A DNA stretch of 64,000 nucleotides, from NCBI RefSeq assembly GCF_009708175.1, contig NZ_WMBB01000008.1:248001-312000 (forward strand). Reading direction: 5' to 3'. A program made the translations under genes and the position numbers. Source of the stretch: Nocardia aurantiaca. GTDB lineage: Bacteria > Actinomycetota > Actinomycetes > Mycobacteriales > Mycobacteriaceae. The notes beneath the pieces are model-generated. The model was not told the origin of the DNA, made no database searches, and worked only from the letters and a program-made list of their open reading frames with translations. Position 1 is the first letter of the stretch. Every line of letters begins with the position of its first letter. Of the stretch, positions 33,054 through 42,399 are shown piece by piece.

Positions 33054-34205
33054 TTGAGCGACGGCCTGGGCGAAACCATCGACGCTGCCCGGGAGAGCGG
33101 CGTCACCCGCCTGCGCAGGGCCGCTGCGCGGGTCCGATCGTCCCTGCTGCCGATCGTGCAGTGTGCGATCGGCGCGGGCGTGGCCTGGCTCATCGCCCAC
33201 AATGTGATCGGGCACGAGCATCCGTTCTTCGCGCCCATAGCCGCCATGATCTCCATCGGTCTGTCGTTCGGCGCCCGACTACGCCGCTCGATCGAACTGA
33301 TCGTCGGCGTGGCCGTCGGCATCGGCATCGGCGACCTGTTCGTCACCCGGGTGGGCACCGGCGGCTGGCAGATCGTGCTGCTGGTGGTGATCGCCATGTG
33401 CACGGCCGTGTTTCTCGACGGCGGACCGGTCATCACCATGCAGGCGGCCAGCTCCGCGGTGCTGGTGGCCACGCTCTACCCGCCCGGCAATGGCGCTGCG
33501 GCCCTGCGCATGATCGACGCCCTGGTGGGCGGTCTGGTCGGCATCGTGGTGGTGGCGGCGATCCCGCTGCATCCGGTGCGTCGTGCCCGGGAGCAGGCTG
33601 CCGGGATTCTCGACGTGATGGGCAAGGCACTCACCGACTGCGCGGACGGCCTGCTCGAGCAGGATGCCGAGAAGATCAAGAAGGCCCTCGAGACCGCGCG
33701 CGGCACCCAGGGCGCGATCGACGCCATGCGCAACACCCTCGAGGGCAGCAAGGAGATCATGCGGATCTCCCCGCTGTACTGGAACTCTCGCGCCCGCCTG
33801 CAACGCCTGCGCGAGGCCGCGGACCCGCTCGACAACGCGGTCCGCAATACCCGCGTGCTGCTGCGCCGCGCCCTCACCTCGGTGCGCGACGACGAGGTGC
33901 TGAATCCGGGTCTCATCGCGGAGGTCGAAAAGCTCGGGCGGGCGGTGGATGTGGTGCGCCGCATGATGCTCGCCGATCCGGACGAGAAGCCCGATCCCGC
34001 CGAGGCGACCCGTGTGCTGAGGTCGGTCGGCAAGGGCGCGACCAAGGATCTGGTGGCCGGCGCGGGCCTGTCCGCACATGTGGTCTTCGCCCAATTGCGT
34101 TCCATCGTGGTGGATCTCATGCAGGTGTGCGGGGTGCGCCGGCTGTCCGCCATGGCGCTGCTGCCCCCGACGGTCGCGCATCCCTACGTCACGCCGATCG
34201 ACTGA
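33054..34205 (+). CDS. FUSC/aromatic acid exporter family membrane protein
   Basis: 383 residues. Start is probably TTG 33054, one base after the preceding stop; no ATG or GTG occurs at a plausible position before the first helix. Four to six transmembrane segments (about 30-165: IVQCAIGAGVAWLIAHNVIG, LIVGVAVGIGIGDLF) are followed by a long helical cytoplasmic domain. FUSC proteins export aromatic acids or similar compounds; the substrate is unknown. Tight spacing implies co-expression with the DUF3151 gene. Confidence 0.78.
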   Translation: MSDGLGETIDAARESGVTRLRRAAARVRSSLLPIVQCAIGAGVAWLIAHNVIGHEHPFFAPIAAMISIGLSFGARLRRSIELIVGVAVGIGIGDLFVTRVGTGGWQIVLLVVIAMCTAVFLDGGPVITMQAASSAVLVATLYPPGNGAAALRMIDALVGGLVGIVVVAAIPLHPVRRAREQAAGILDVMGKALTDCADGLLEQDAEKIKKALETARGTQGAIDAMRNTLEGSKEIMRISPLYWNSRARLQRLREAADPLDNAVRNTRVLLRRALTSVRDDEVLNPGLIAEVEKLGRAVDVVRRMMLADPDEKPDPAEATRVLRSVGKGATKDLVAGAGLSAHVVFAQLRSIVVDLMQVCGVRRLSAMALLPPTVAHPYVTPID

Positions 34206-34409
34206 TCCGCGGGTGCGCCCGCCCGAACTGCGGGTATGTCCGATTCAGCAGCGGGTACCTGCTCTTGAACTTCGGGTAGTGCGATACTCGCGTCGAACCG
34301 TGTGTGCCCCTCTACCGTTCGTATCAGACCGGACTCGCGAGGGGTAATCCGGTTCCCGGAGTCGCGGAGACGGTGGCGACGGTACCTCCGGACCGCTGTC
34401 GCTGCGATT

Positions 34410-34443
34410 GGGCCGCCCGGTTACCGGGTCGTCCGGGCGGCCC
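34410..34443. terminator. Hairpin between convergent FUSC and M50 genes
   Basis: Perfect 11-bp GC stem GGGCCGCCCGG (34410-34420) with complement at 34433-34443 and a 12-nt loop, within the 266-bp convergent gap; a plausible bidirectional terminator. The rest of the gap shows nothing recognisable. Confidence 0.65.
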
Positions 34444-34471
34444 GTCCGATCCGCTCGCGGCCGAATATTCG

Positions 34472-35299
34472 TCAGAGCCAGAAGCGCGTCAGCGAGCTGC
34501 CCGCCGACCACCAGCCACCCGGCAGCCCGGACAGCTCGAACAGCGCGTTGACCCCGTCGAAGAAGGCCCGGTTGAGTTCCGGCGTGAACAGCAGCGCGAA
34601 CAGGATCAGGATGCCGAACGGCTTGATCTGATCCAGCGACCGCCGCGTCTGATAGCTCAGCGACGGCTCCGCAATCCCGTATCCGTCGGTGCCCGGAATC
34701 GGGATGAGATTGAGCACCGTCGCCGTAATCTGCAGGAACGCAAGATAACTGAGCCCGAACCAGAACGCCGCGTGCGAATGTGTGCTGCCGTAGAACCGCA
34801 CGATCATCAGCAGCACGATGGCGCACAGCGCGTTCACCGCGGGCCCCGCCCCGCTCAGAATCCGCTGGATCCGCGGGCTGAAATTGTGGGAGTGCACGTA
34901 CACCGCGCCACCCGGCAGTGCGAACCCGCCGAGCGCGATGAAGACCACCGGCAGCGCGATCGACAGCAGCGGATGGCTGTACTTGAGCGGATTCAGCGTC
35001 AGATACCCGCGTATCTCGACTTCCCGATCCCCGGCCCGCCACGCCACATACGCGTGCGCGAACTCGTGCAGGCAGATCGACACGATCCAGCCCGCGACCA
35101 CCAGGATGAAGACGCCGAATTGTGCTTGCCGCGAACCGTAGTCGGCGTCCCAGGCCAGGACCCCGCCCACTACCGTGATCACCACCACGAGCAGGAACAC
35201 CGGACTGGGCCGGACCGCTCCGAACGCCCGTCCCACCGTGCGCGGGTAATTCACCTCATACTCCCAACTGGTCGGCTCGTCCGGACCGCCGATTCCCAT
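34472..35299 (-). CDS. Site-2 protease family (M50) membrane metalloprotease, Rv0359-like
   Basis: 275 residues, about six helices. Zinc motif HEFAH at 78-82 (H78, E79, H82) and the second-half motif NLIPIPGTDG with Asp205 are both intact, so it should be active in intramembrane proteolysis. There is no PDZ or CBS domain, placing it among compact M50 enzymes. It starts 12 nt after the Rv0358-like stop; the two are probably co-expressed, as in mycobacteria. Substrate unknown. Confidence 0.88.
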   Translation of the reverse strand: MGIGGPDEPTSWEYEVNYPRTVGRAFGAVRPSPVFLLVVVITVVGGVLAWDADYGSRQAQFGVFILVVAGWIVSICLHEFAHAYVAWRAGDREVEIRGYLTLNPLKYSHPLLSIALPVVFIALGGFALPGGAVYVHSHNFSPRIQRILSGAGPAVNALCAIVLLMIVRFYGSTHSHAAFWFGLSYLAFLQITATVLNLIPIPGTDGYGIAEPSLSYQTRRSLDQIKPFGILILFALLFTPELNRAFFDGVNALFELSGLPGGWWSAGSSLTRFWL

Positions 35300-35311
35300 T
35301 CTGGGGGCGAA

Positions 35312-35971
35312 TCAGCGAACCAGCAGCCAAGGCTCGTGGTGTCGATAGAACGTGGAGCGCTTCACCACCCGATCGGTGGTGATCCCGTCACGGGTGACGA
35401 TGGCGCCGCTGGTGCCCAATTGCATTGCGCGGCCCTCGATCCAGCGCTTCTTGCGCAGGCCGCGCTGCACGCTGGCGTGCAGGCCGGGCATCTCCAGCAT
35501 GGGCGAAACATGCAGTGCCGCGATCTTTCCGGTGAACAGCCGGGTGTCGTCGACGTACGCCTCGCCCTCGAGTTTCGCGCCCGCCTCGCCGACGATGGTG
35601 GCGCGGCCGACGAGCACCTTGCCGGTGTCGTCGCGAATCAGCGGAGTCTCGGTGGCCTTGCCCTCCAGGGCGCGCTTGGCGGCGGCGGAGCCGGTGCCGG
35701 TCTCGTAGGCGCGGGAGCCGTAGGTGCGATCGATGGGCACATAGCCGATTTCGACGCCGAGACGTTCGGTGCGCATGAGATGCGTGAGGACCGCGGCCAA
35801 CCCGGCGTCCTCACCGAGGACGATGAGCCTGGGCAGGCTGTCGGCGGCCATCACGGGGAGCAGTTCGTCCAGGTCGCTGGTATCGGGAATGGCCGAGGTC
35901 TGGGTCAGGGGCAGGGATGCCAGCGCGATGGGTACGGGCGCGCCGTCGCAGCGGAGAACATGGGTACTCAA
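35312..35971 (-). CDS. Conserved hypothetical protein (Rv0358-like)
   Basis: 219 residues, matching Rv0358 in length and position between the M50 protease and purA. TTG start at 35971 is supported by GAGGAGGG about 11 nt upstream. The C-terminal half (KVLVGRATIVGE, GEAYVDDTRLFTG, IEGRAMQLGTSGAIVTRDG) resembles the beta domain of lipid kinases of the diacylglycerol-kinase fold, but no catalytic nucleotide loop is visible. Function unknown. Confidence 0.75.
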   Translation of the reverse strand: MSTHVLRCDGAPVPIALASLPLTQTSAIPDTSDLDELLPVMAADSLPRLIVLGEDAGLAAVLTHLMRTERLGVEIGYVPIDRTYGSRAYETGTGSAAAKRALEGKATETPLIRDDTGKVLVGRATIVGEAGAKLEGEAYVDDTRLFTGKIAALHVSPMLEMPGLHASVQRGLRKKRWIEGRAMQLGTSGAIVTRDGITTDRVVKRSTFYRHHEPWLLVR

Positions 35972-36074
35972 CTGCCGAACACCCTCCTCTGGCTTACCAA
36001 CACCTATCCGCCTCGCTGCGTCTCCGATGGGCCCCTGCCGGTCCCTCTCCCCGTGCCACCATAGCCCTGTCTCA

Positions 36075-36268
36075 TTTGCCGCGCTGTCCTCACTGTGCTG
36101 TCTGATTCGCCCTACGCTTCGCTGCGGGCGATTCGCGGCCGAGGCGAGGGTTCATCGAGCCGGAAGCTCGATCCTCCACTCCTCCAAGGAAGGTCTGCGG
36201 AGTCGTTCGCTCCACCGCTGCAAGCGCGGGGCCGCGGAGCGCAGTCCAGAATCGAGCCGGGCCGCGAA
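36075..36268 (-). repeat. Intergenic repeat family, copy D (minus orientation, diverged)
   Basis: On the minus strand it reads GTTCGCGGCCC, variable arm GCTCGAT (its complement at 36251-36257), CTGGACTGCGCTCC, GCGGTGGAGCGAACG, CTCCGCAGACC, CCTTGGAGGAG, opposite arm ATCGAGC (complement at 36166-36172), GGCCGCGAAT, and a diverged 3' block near 36110-36130. The 7-bp arms pair perfectly but differ in sequence from those of other copies. It lies in the divergent gap between the Rv0358-like gene and purA. Confidence 0.75.
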
Positions 36269-36393
36269 CTGCGGGTATGCCGCCCCGTGGGCTCATGGGA
36301 CATCCCGTAAAGTGTGCCTACGGCCACCGCCTTCTGACGGCGGGTAGCTGCAGCACCGGGGTGCTGCGCGTCGAACCCGTAGGAGACACTCAC

Positions 36394-37683
<1,290 letters not shown>

Positions 37684-37761
37684 GCCGAAGCCACGGGACC
37701 GCAAGGCATTTCGCCCCTGTCGTGAGGAATCGCGGTGGGGGCGAACGTTTTCGAGCGCGTC

Positions 37762-38055
37762 TCAGCTGCTCTTGTCCGGTCGGCGCCGGTCGAAGCTCAC
37801 CTCGGCGGCCGGTACGAGTTCGGCTATCCGCTGGGTCAGGTTCGATTCGAATTCCGGCCGCCACAGGTAGAACTGGCTGAGAATCACCGGGTACGGCGAA
37901 TCCGCGGGGATGAGCGAGCCGTTGTCGGAGCCGCCAGGGGAGACGGTCACCTCGTATTGCGGCCTCTCACGGGTCAGCAGTTCGGCCGGCGTGGCACTGA
38001 CCGCCACGCGCTGCGCTTCTCGGGCAAGGCGGCCGATTGTGAACGCGACATCCAT
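37762..38055 (-). CDS. Small hypothetical protein
   Basis: 97 residues from ATG 38055 (GTG 38058 adjoins it). The sequence is balanced in composition (MDVAFTIGRLAREAQRVAVS; YPVILSQFYLWRPEFESNLT) with no signal peptide or helix spanning the membrane. The opposite-strand frame is a shadow with poor composition. No family recognised. Confidence 0.55.
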   Translation of the reverse strand: MDVAFTIGRLAREAQRVAVSATPAELLTRERPQYEVTVSPGGSDNGSLIPADSPYPVILSQFYLWRPEFESNLTQRIAELVPAAEVSFDRRRPDKSS

Positions 38056-38107
38056 CACTGACGCGGCGCACGGTACCGCCGGGTCGTGACAGCCGCGCCC
38101 AGTAGGT

Positions 38108-39598
38108 TCAGTAGGTGATGAGGGGGGCCAGTGGATCCGCGGCGTGGGGGGTGAGAGCGGCGTAGGCGGCCGCGATGGACTTCACGGCGATGCGAATGTC
38201 CGGCTCCTCGTGGGTGAAGGGGAGACGGATGAAGCGCTCGAAGGCGCCCTGGACGCCGAAACGTGGTCCGGCGGCGAGTAATACGCCGTGGTTGGGCGCC
38301 GTGGCGGCCAGGGCGGTGGAGACCGGGGCGGGAAGTTGGGCCCAGAGGGACATGCCGCCGGTGCCAGCGGTGATGCGCCAGTCGGGAAGTTCCTCGGCGA
38401 GGGTCTCCAGGAGGATGGCACGGCGGGAGCGGAGTTGCGTCCTTCGGGTGGTGAGGATTTCGTTCGCGTTGCGGAGAAGGTGGACGGTGGCCAGCTGGTC
38501 CATGACGGGGGTGCCGAGGTCGACGGTGGAGCGGGTGCCCAGGAGTTTGGTGATGAGTGCCTGGTTGGCGCGGACCCAGCCGACGCGCAGGCCGCCCCAG
38601 AAGGACTTGGAGGCCGAGCCGATGGTGACGATCTCCGAATTGCGCGCGAAAGCGGCCACGGGGGGCGGGGATTCGAGGTCCGCGAGGTTCAAGTCGACCA
38701 TCGATTCGTCCACGATCACCGTCATGCGGGTCTCGCGGGCGATGGCGGCCAGCTCCGCGCGGCCCTCGGCGTCTAGTAGGAGACCGGTCGGATTGTTGAA
38801 GTCCGGGATCAGATAGGCGACGCTGGCCGCGGTCTGCCGTGCGGCACTGCGGATTCCGTCCAGATCCCAGCCGTCGGGGCGCATGGGCACCGGCACCGGG
38901 CGCGCGCCCACATCGCGAATCGCCTCGATGGCGTTCGGATAAGTCGGGTGCTCGATCAGTACCCGCTCGGCCGGGGTGGTCAGCACATTCAGCAGCAGTC
39001 GTAGGCCGTGCTGCGCACCCAGGGTGATGAGGATCTGGTCCGGCTCGGTGGGTAGCCCGCGCTCGGCGTAGCGCCGGGCCAGCGCCTCGCGCAGCATGAG
39101 CACGCCGACCGGGTCCATGCCGTGCGTACCGAGATAGGTTGGAAGCCCTTGCAGTGCAAAGGAGTACGCCTCGGTCATCTGCGGCGGGGCGGCCATGGCG
39201 GCGTAGGTCATATCGATGGTCGGCAGTTCCGGCTGCGCCATCATGGCCAGAATGCTGCGGGCCGGTTTCGCGCCATCGTGCACGACGGTCGGCGGGAGCG
39301 CCACCGTGCTGCGCGAGCCCTGGCGGCTGATCAGGTAACCGTGCTCGCGCAGCAGCGAATACGCGGAGGTGACGGTGGTCCGGCTGACCGCGAGGCTGGT
39401 GGCCAGGTCCCGTTCGCTGGGCAGAGCCACGCCGAGGGGTGCGCGACCGTCATGAATGAGCAGGCGGATGCTTTCCGCCAGTGCCACGTACGCGGGTCGT
39501 GCGGACCGCTTCCCGTTGTCGATGGTGGCACCTTCGTCGTTCCGCCACCGGCCCAGGTCGCGCGTCAGGCTGGCCGCGCCGATCACTCGTGTCGCCAT
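38108..39598 (-). CDS. MocR-type regulator (GntR HTH fused to PLP aminotransferase domain)
   Basis: 496 residues from ATG 39598. A GntR winged helix (about 30-100: PSERDLATSLAVSRTTVTSA) is fused to a fold-type I aminotransferase domain (about 130-496) with PDFNNPTG and the PLP lysine in SASKSFWGG. MocR proteins sense PLP or amino-compound ligands and usually control a divergent gene; the 62-bp divergent gap faces a small membrane protein and OGT. Target unknown. Confidence 0.9.
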   Translation of the reverse strand: MATRVIGAASLTRDLGRWRNDEGATIDNGKRSARPAYVALAESIRLLIHDGRAPLGVALPSERDLATSLAVSRTTVTSAYSLLREHGYLISRQGSRSTVALPPTVVHDGAKPARSILAMMAQPELPTIDMTYAAMAAPPQMTEAYSFALQGLPTYLGTHGMDPVGVLMLREALARRYAERGLPTEPDQILITLGAQHGLRLLLNVLTTPAERVLIEHPTYPNAIEAIRDVGARPVPVPMRPDGWDLDGIRSAARQTAASVAYLIPDFNNPTGLLLDAEGRAELAAIARETRMTVIVDESMVDLNLADLESPPPVAAFARNSEIVTIGSASKSFWGGLRVGWVRANQALITKLLGTRSTVDLGTPVMDQLATVHLLRNANEILTTRRTQLRSRRAILLETLAEELPDWRITAGTGGMSLWAQLPAPVSTALAATAPNHGVLLAAGPRFGVQGAFERFIRLPFTHEEPDIRIAVKSIAAAYAALTPHAADPLAPLITY

Positions 39599-39660
39599 AC
39601 AGGCCAGTATCGGGGCACTGGATATTTTCTTCAAGTACGCAGCGAGGCCACCATGGGGTC

Positions 39661-39927
39661 ATGGTCGCTCTGCTGGTCTCCATCGTGATCGTCGCCGCTT
39701 TCGCCGTTCTCGTATACCGGTGCGCGCCCAAGCCCGGCGAACGTTGGGGCGTGCTGCTGGAGCGCTACCGTCCCCATGCCCCGATGTCGGACTGGTCGGT
39801 TGCCGAATATGAAGCGTCCCGGCAGTATTCGGACCTGGCCGCCATCGCCTCGCTCCGCCCCGATGCTGGATCGGCCGTGGCGGCCCTATCTGCGATTCCG
39901 TGCCGTGAAGAAACAGTCCAGTTCTAG
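39661..39927 (+). CDS. Small single-pass membrane protein
   Basis: 88 residues from ATG 39661: an N-terminal transmembrane helix (3-20, LLVSIVIVAAFAVLVY) and a soluble tail with a Trp/Tyr-rich segment (MSDWSVAEYEASRQYSDLAA). Divergent from the MocR gene and 52 nt before ogt. No family recognised; a possible MocR target. Confidence 0.5.
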   Translation: MVALLVSIVIVAAFAVLVYRCAPKPGERWGVLLERYRPHAPMSDWSVAEYEASRQYSDLAAIASLRPDAGSAVAALSAIPCREETVQF

Positions 39928-39979
39928 CCAACTGGACTTGGATCGAAATCTTGTCGGTGCCACCGTGCACACTGGCCTC

Positions 39980-40540
39980 ATGTCCGCCCCGGCCCGACCC
40001 CTGGCGTCCGCGGCGCTCTTCGACACGGCGATCGGTGTCTGCGCCATCGCCTGGAGCGCCACCGGTGTCCTGCGCTTCGCCCTCCCCGACCGCGACCCGG
40101 CGGCCACCCGCTCCCACATCCTGCGCCGTCACCGTCTCGCCGACATTCACGAGGCCGAGCCCGGCGCCGACATGGCCGCGGCCATCGACCTGGTTCGCGC
40201 CCACCTGACCGGGGATCTGGATGATCTGCGCTGGATCCCTTTGGACACCAGCGCCTTCAACGAATTCGACCGCGCCGTCTACGAGGTGACCCGGGCCATC
40301 GACCCGGGCCACACCCTCAACTACGGCGCGGTCGCCAACCGCATCGGCGCACCAGGCGGAGCCCAGGCCGTCGGACAATCCCTGGGCCGCAACCCGATTC
40401 CGCTGATCATCCCCTGCCACCGGGTGCTGGCCGCCGACCATGCCCTGCATGGCTTCTCGGCCCCCGGCGGCCTCACCACCAAACAGCGTCTGCTCGAAAT
40501 CGAGCGCACCCCCGGCTTCGGCGAACCGACGCTGTTCTGA
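39980..40540 (+). CDS. ogt: Methylated-DNA--[protein]-cysteine S-methyltransferase
   Basis: 186 residues. The suicide active site PCHRVL (Cys146) with the preceding helix (NYGAVANRIGAPGGAQAVGQ) is diagnostic. It removes O6-alkyl groups from guanine in DNA to its own cysteine. There is no fused AraC/Ada domain. ATG 39980 was chosen over earlier in-frame starts that overlap the preceding gene. Confidence 0.92.
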   Translation: MSAPARPLASAALFDTAIGVCAIAWSATGVLRFALPDRDPAATRSHILRRHRLADIHEAEPGADMAAAIDLVRAHLTGDLDDLRWIPLDTSAFNEFDRAVYEVTRAIDPGHTLNYGAVANRIGAPGGAQAVGQSLGRNPIPLIIPCHRVLAADHALHGFSAPGGLTTKQRLLEIERTPGFGEPTLF

Positions 40541-40613
40541 CTGGTTCCCGCATACGTGAAAGGTGTTCGCATCAGGGGAATCGTGCGAACGCCGACTGCC
40601 GACGGCCCGCTCG

Positions 40614-40940
40614 CTAGGAGCCGGCCTTGACGATCGGTCCCCAGTGGATGAACGGCGCCGCACTGCCCTCGCAGAACACCCAGACATCGGCGCCGGGTGT
40701 GAAGTGCAGGTAGAGGGGGCGATCTGCGGCGAGACCCGACAGCGGGTCCGACGTGGCGAACGGCGCTCGGAGGCTCCAGCCGCCACAATTCCACAACTCG
40801 CCGGGAGCGGGATCCAACCGAATCACGCCACCCGGTTCCGGGGTCGCGACCGGGACGGTCGCCGACGCCGTCCGGGCACTCATCACGCCGACAGCGACGA
40901 CAGCTCCGGCCATGGCGATGGTGCGCAGTGCTTTTCTCAT
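40614..40940 (-). CDS. Small secreted hypothetical protein
   Basis: 108 residues with a clear Sec signal peptide (1-27, cleavage after TASA). The mature part contains two cysteines (LWNCGGW and WVFCEG) that could form a disulfide. No family recognised. Confidence 0.68.
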   Translation of the reverse strand: MRKALRTIAMAGAVVAVGVMSARTASATVPVATPEPGGVIRLDPAPGELWNCGGWSLRAPFATSDPLSGLAADRPLYLHFTPGADVWVFCEGSAAPFIHWGPIVKAGS

Positions 40941-41023
40941 GAGGTTCCTCGTATCTTCGTGATTCGTCGACAGGTACGGACCAAGGGCGAGGCCGAACGC
41001 GTTTCCGCTACGCCCCGAGCAAG

Positions 41024-42058
41024 TCAGAGCGCGCCGCCCAGGAAGCCGCCGATCGCCGCACCGGCCACCCCGCCCGCTACTCCACCCGCGAGGGCGGCCG
41101 GAACACCGAGCGCGGCGGCTCCGGCCACGGCGCCGGCCCCGGCGCCGATGAGCGTGCCGCCGATTCCGCCGCCGACCATGTCGATCGGCGCGAGCGAGCC
41201 GATCGCGACGCCGCCGACAGCGCCGATCGTCACGCCCGTGACAGCGCCGATCCCGGCGCCGATGAGCATGCCGCCGGCCCCGCCGAGTGCGGCCATCGGT
41301 ACGCCCGCGAGACCGGCTCCGATGCCCGCGCCGATCGCGGCGCCGCCCAGCGTCCCCGCCGCGATCTTGTCGGAGCGGCTCGGGTTCACCCCGATGGAGT
41401 CGAGGCCGGTGGCCAGGCCCGCCTCGGTGTCGGCGGCCACGCCGTTGACGGCGTCGAGAACGCTGTCGGGCAGCTGATCCGGGGCCGGGGTGGAAAAGTC
41501 CCCGATGCGGACCGTGCGCGGCGGCGGGGCGATCGGGAGGACCGGGTCCACCGCGGTCGGGGCGTGCAGGGTCTGGAAGTTCACCGCCGGGGCCGCTTCG
41601 TGATCGGGGACCGGGCGGAAGTCGGCCGGGATCGGGTAATCGGCCCGTGGCTGCGACTGCGGTTGCGGCAGTGGGTGATTCGGTGTGGTGACACCGGGCT
41701 GCGCCGACCTCGGGCGCGAGCCGGGACGGTCCTGGTCACCGGACGGCAGGGCCACACCGGGCTGGGCGGAGTTGAGGCGCGGCCCGGGAAGGACGCCACC
41801 GGAGGCGGTGGCACCGGTATCGGAGTCGCCCTGGTGCGCCGCTCCGGGCTGCGGATTTCCCACCGGTGTATCGGTAGTGTTCGGCGTCTGCGCGCCGCCG
41901 GGCTGCGGCGCCGCCGACCGGTTCGGGCCGGCCTGGGCCGCCCCGGCCGGCTGGTCATTCGTATTCGAGCAGGCCAGGGCCAGCGCCAATGGAATGGCGC
42001 CCACGACGATCGCCCGCCGAGCCAGGTTGCTCTCCACTTCACGATGTCGACGACGCAC
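41024..42058 (-). CDS. Pro-rich exported protein with glycine-zipper C-terminal domain
   Basis: 344 residues. A hydrophobic N-terminal segment (about 14-30) ends in ALAC, a weak lipobox, so it may be a lipoprotein or a signal-anchored protein. Residues 32-180 are Pro/Gln/Gly-rich linker. Residues 235-344 are a long series of GxxxG motifs (IGAGIGAGLAGVPMAALGGA) reminiscent of glycine-zipper pore or envelope proteins and of the C-terminus of the 13870-14469 product. Function unknown. Confidence 0.7.
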   Translation of the reverse strand: MRRRHREVESNLARRAIVVGAIPLALALACSNTNDQPAGAAQAGPNRSAAPQPGGAQTPNTTDTPVGNPQPGAAHQGDSDTGATASGGVLPGPRLNSAQPGVALPSGDQDRPGSRPRSAQPGVTTPNHPLPQPQSQPRADYPIPADFRPVPDHEAAPAVNFQTLHAPTAVDPVLPIAPPPRTVRIGDFSTPAPDQLPDSVLDAVNGVAADTEAGLATGLDSIGVNPSRSDKIAAGTLGGAAIGAGIGAGLAGVPMAALGGAGGMLIGAGIGAVTGVTIGAVGGVAIGSLAPIDMVGGGIGGTLIGAGAGAVAGAAALGVPAALAGGVAGGVAGAAIGGFLGGAL

Positions 42059-42399
42059 GCCGAAACACCCGCCTTCCGAACATATTTCGCTTCATCGGTC
42101 CGGGGACCGTCCATCGATGCCGGTAATTCGCACCCATACCCGGCGGAGCGTTGCCGCGATTCCGGTGCTGAAGCGTCTCCGCATGTCAGAGCACTGAATT
42201 GGGGGTGCGAAGTTCGCGCCCCGACTCACCGCGCGGCGCGCCCCAGGTGTGACTCTCGACGGGTTCACACTGCGCGGGAGGTTGACCGAATGAGAGTTGC
42301 TCGCCCGAGTTCTTCCCAGTTGTTCGAGTGGACTGCCCGTGCGCGAAAAGACGCATCGCGCATTGTGGGGCCGTCGCGGTATACCGAATGTCGATCGAA
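42059..42399 (-). other. Intergenic region between LAL regulator and exported protein genes
   Basis: 341 bp, less GC-rich than its flanks, with no plausible gene, hairpin or repeat that I can see. It should contain the minus-strand promoter of the 41024-42058 gene and the 3' end signals of the LAL gene. Confidence 0.4.

Noticed and set aside
37735..38061. Plus-strand 108-residue frame opposite the small hypothetical gene
   Set aside because: The minus-strand frame has more natural composition and adjacent ATG/GTG starts; only one of the two is likely real.
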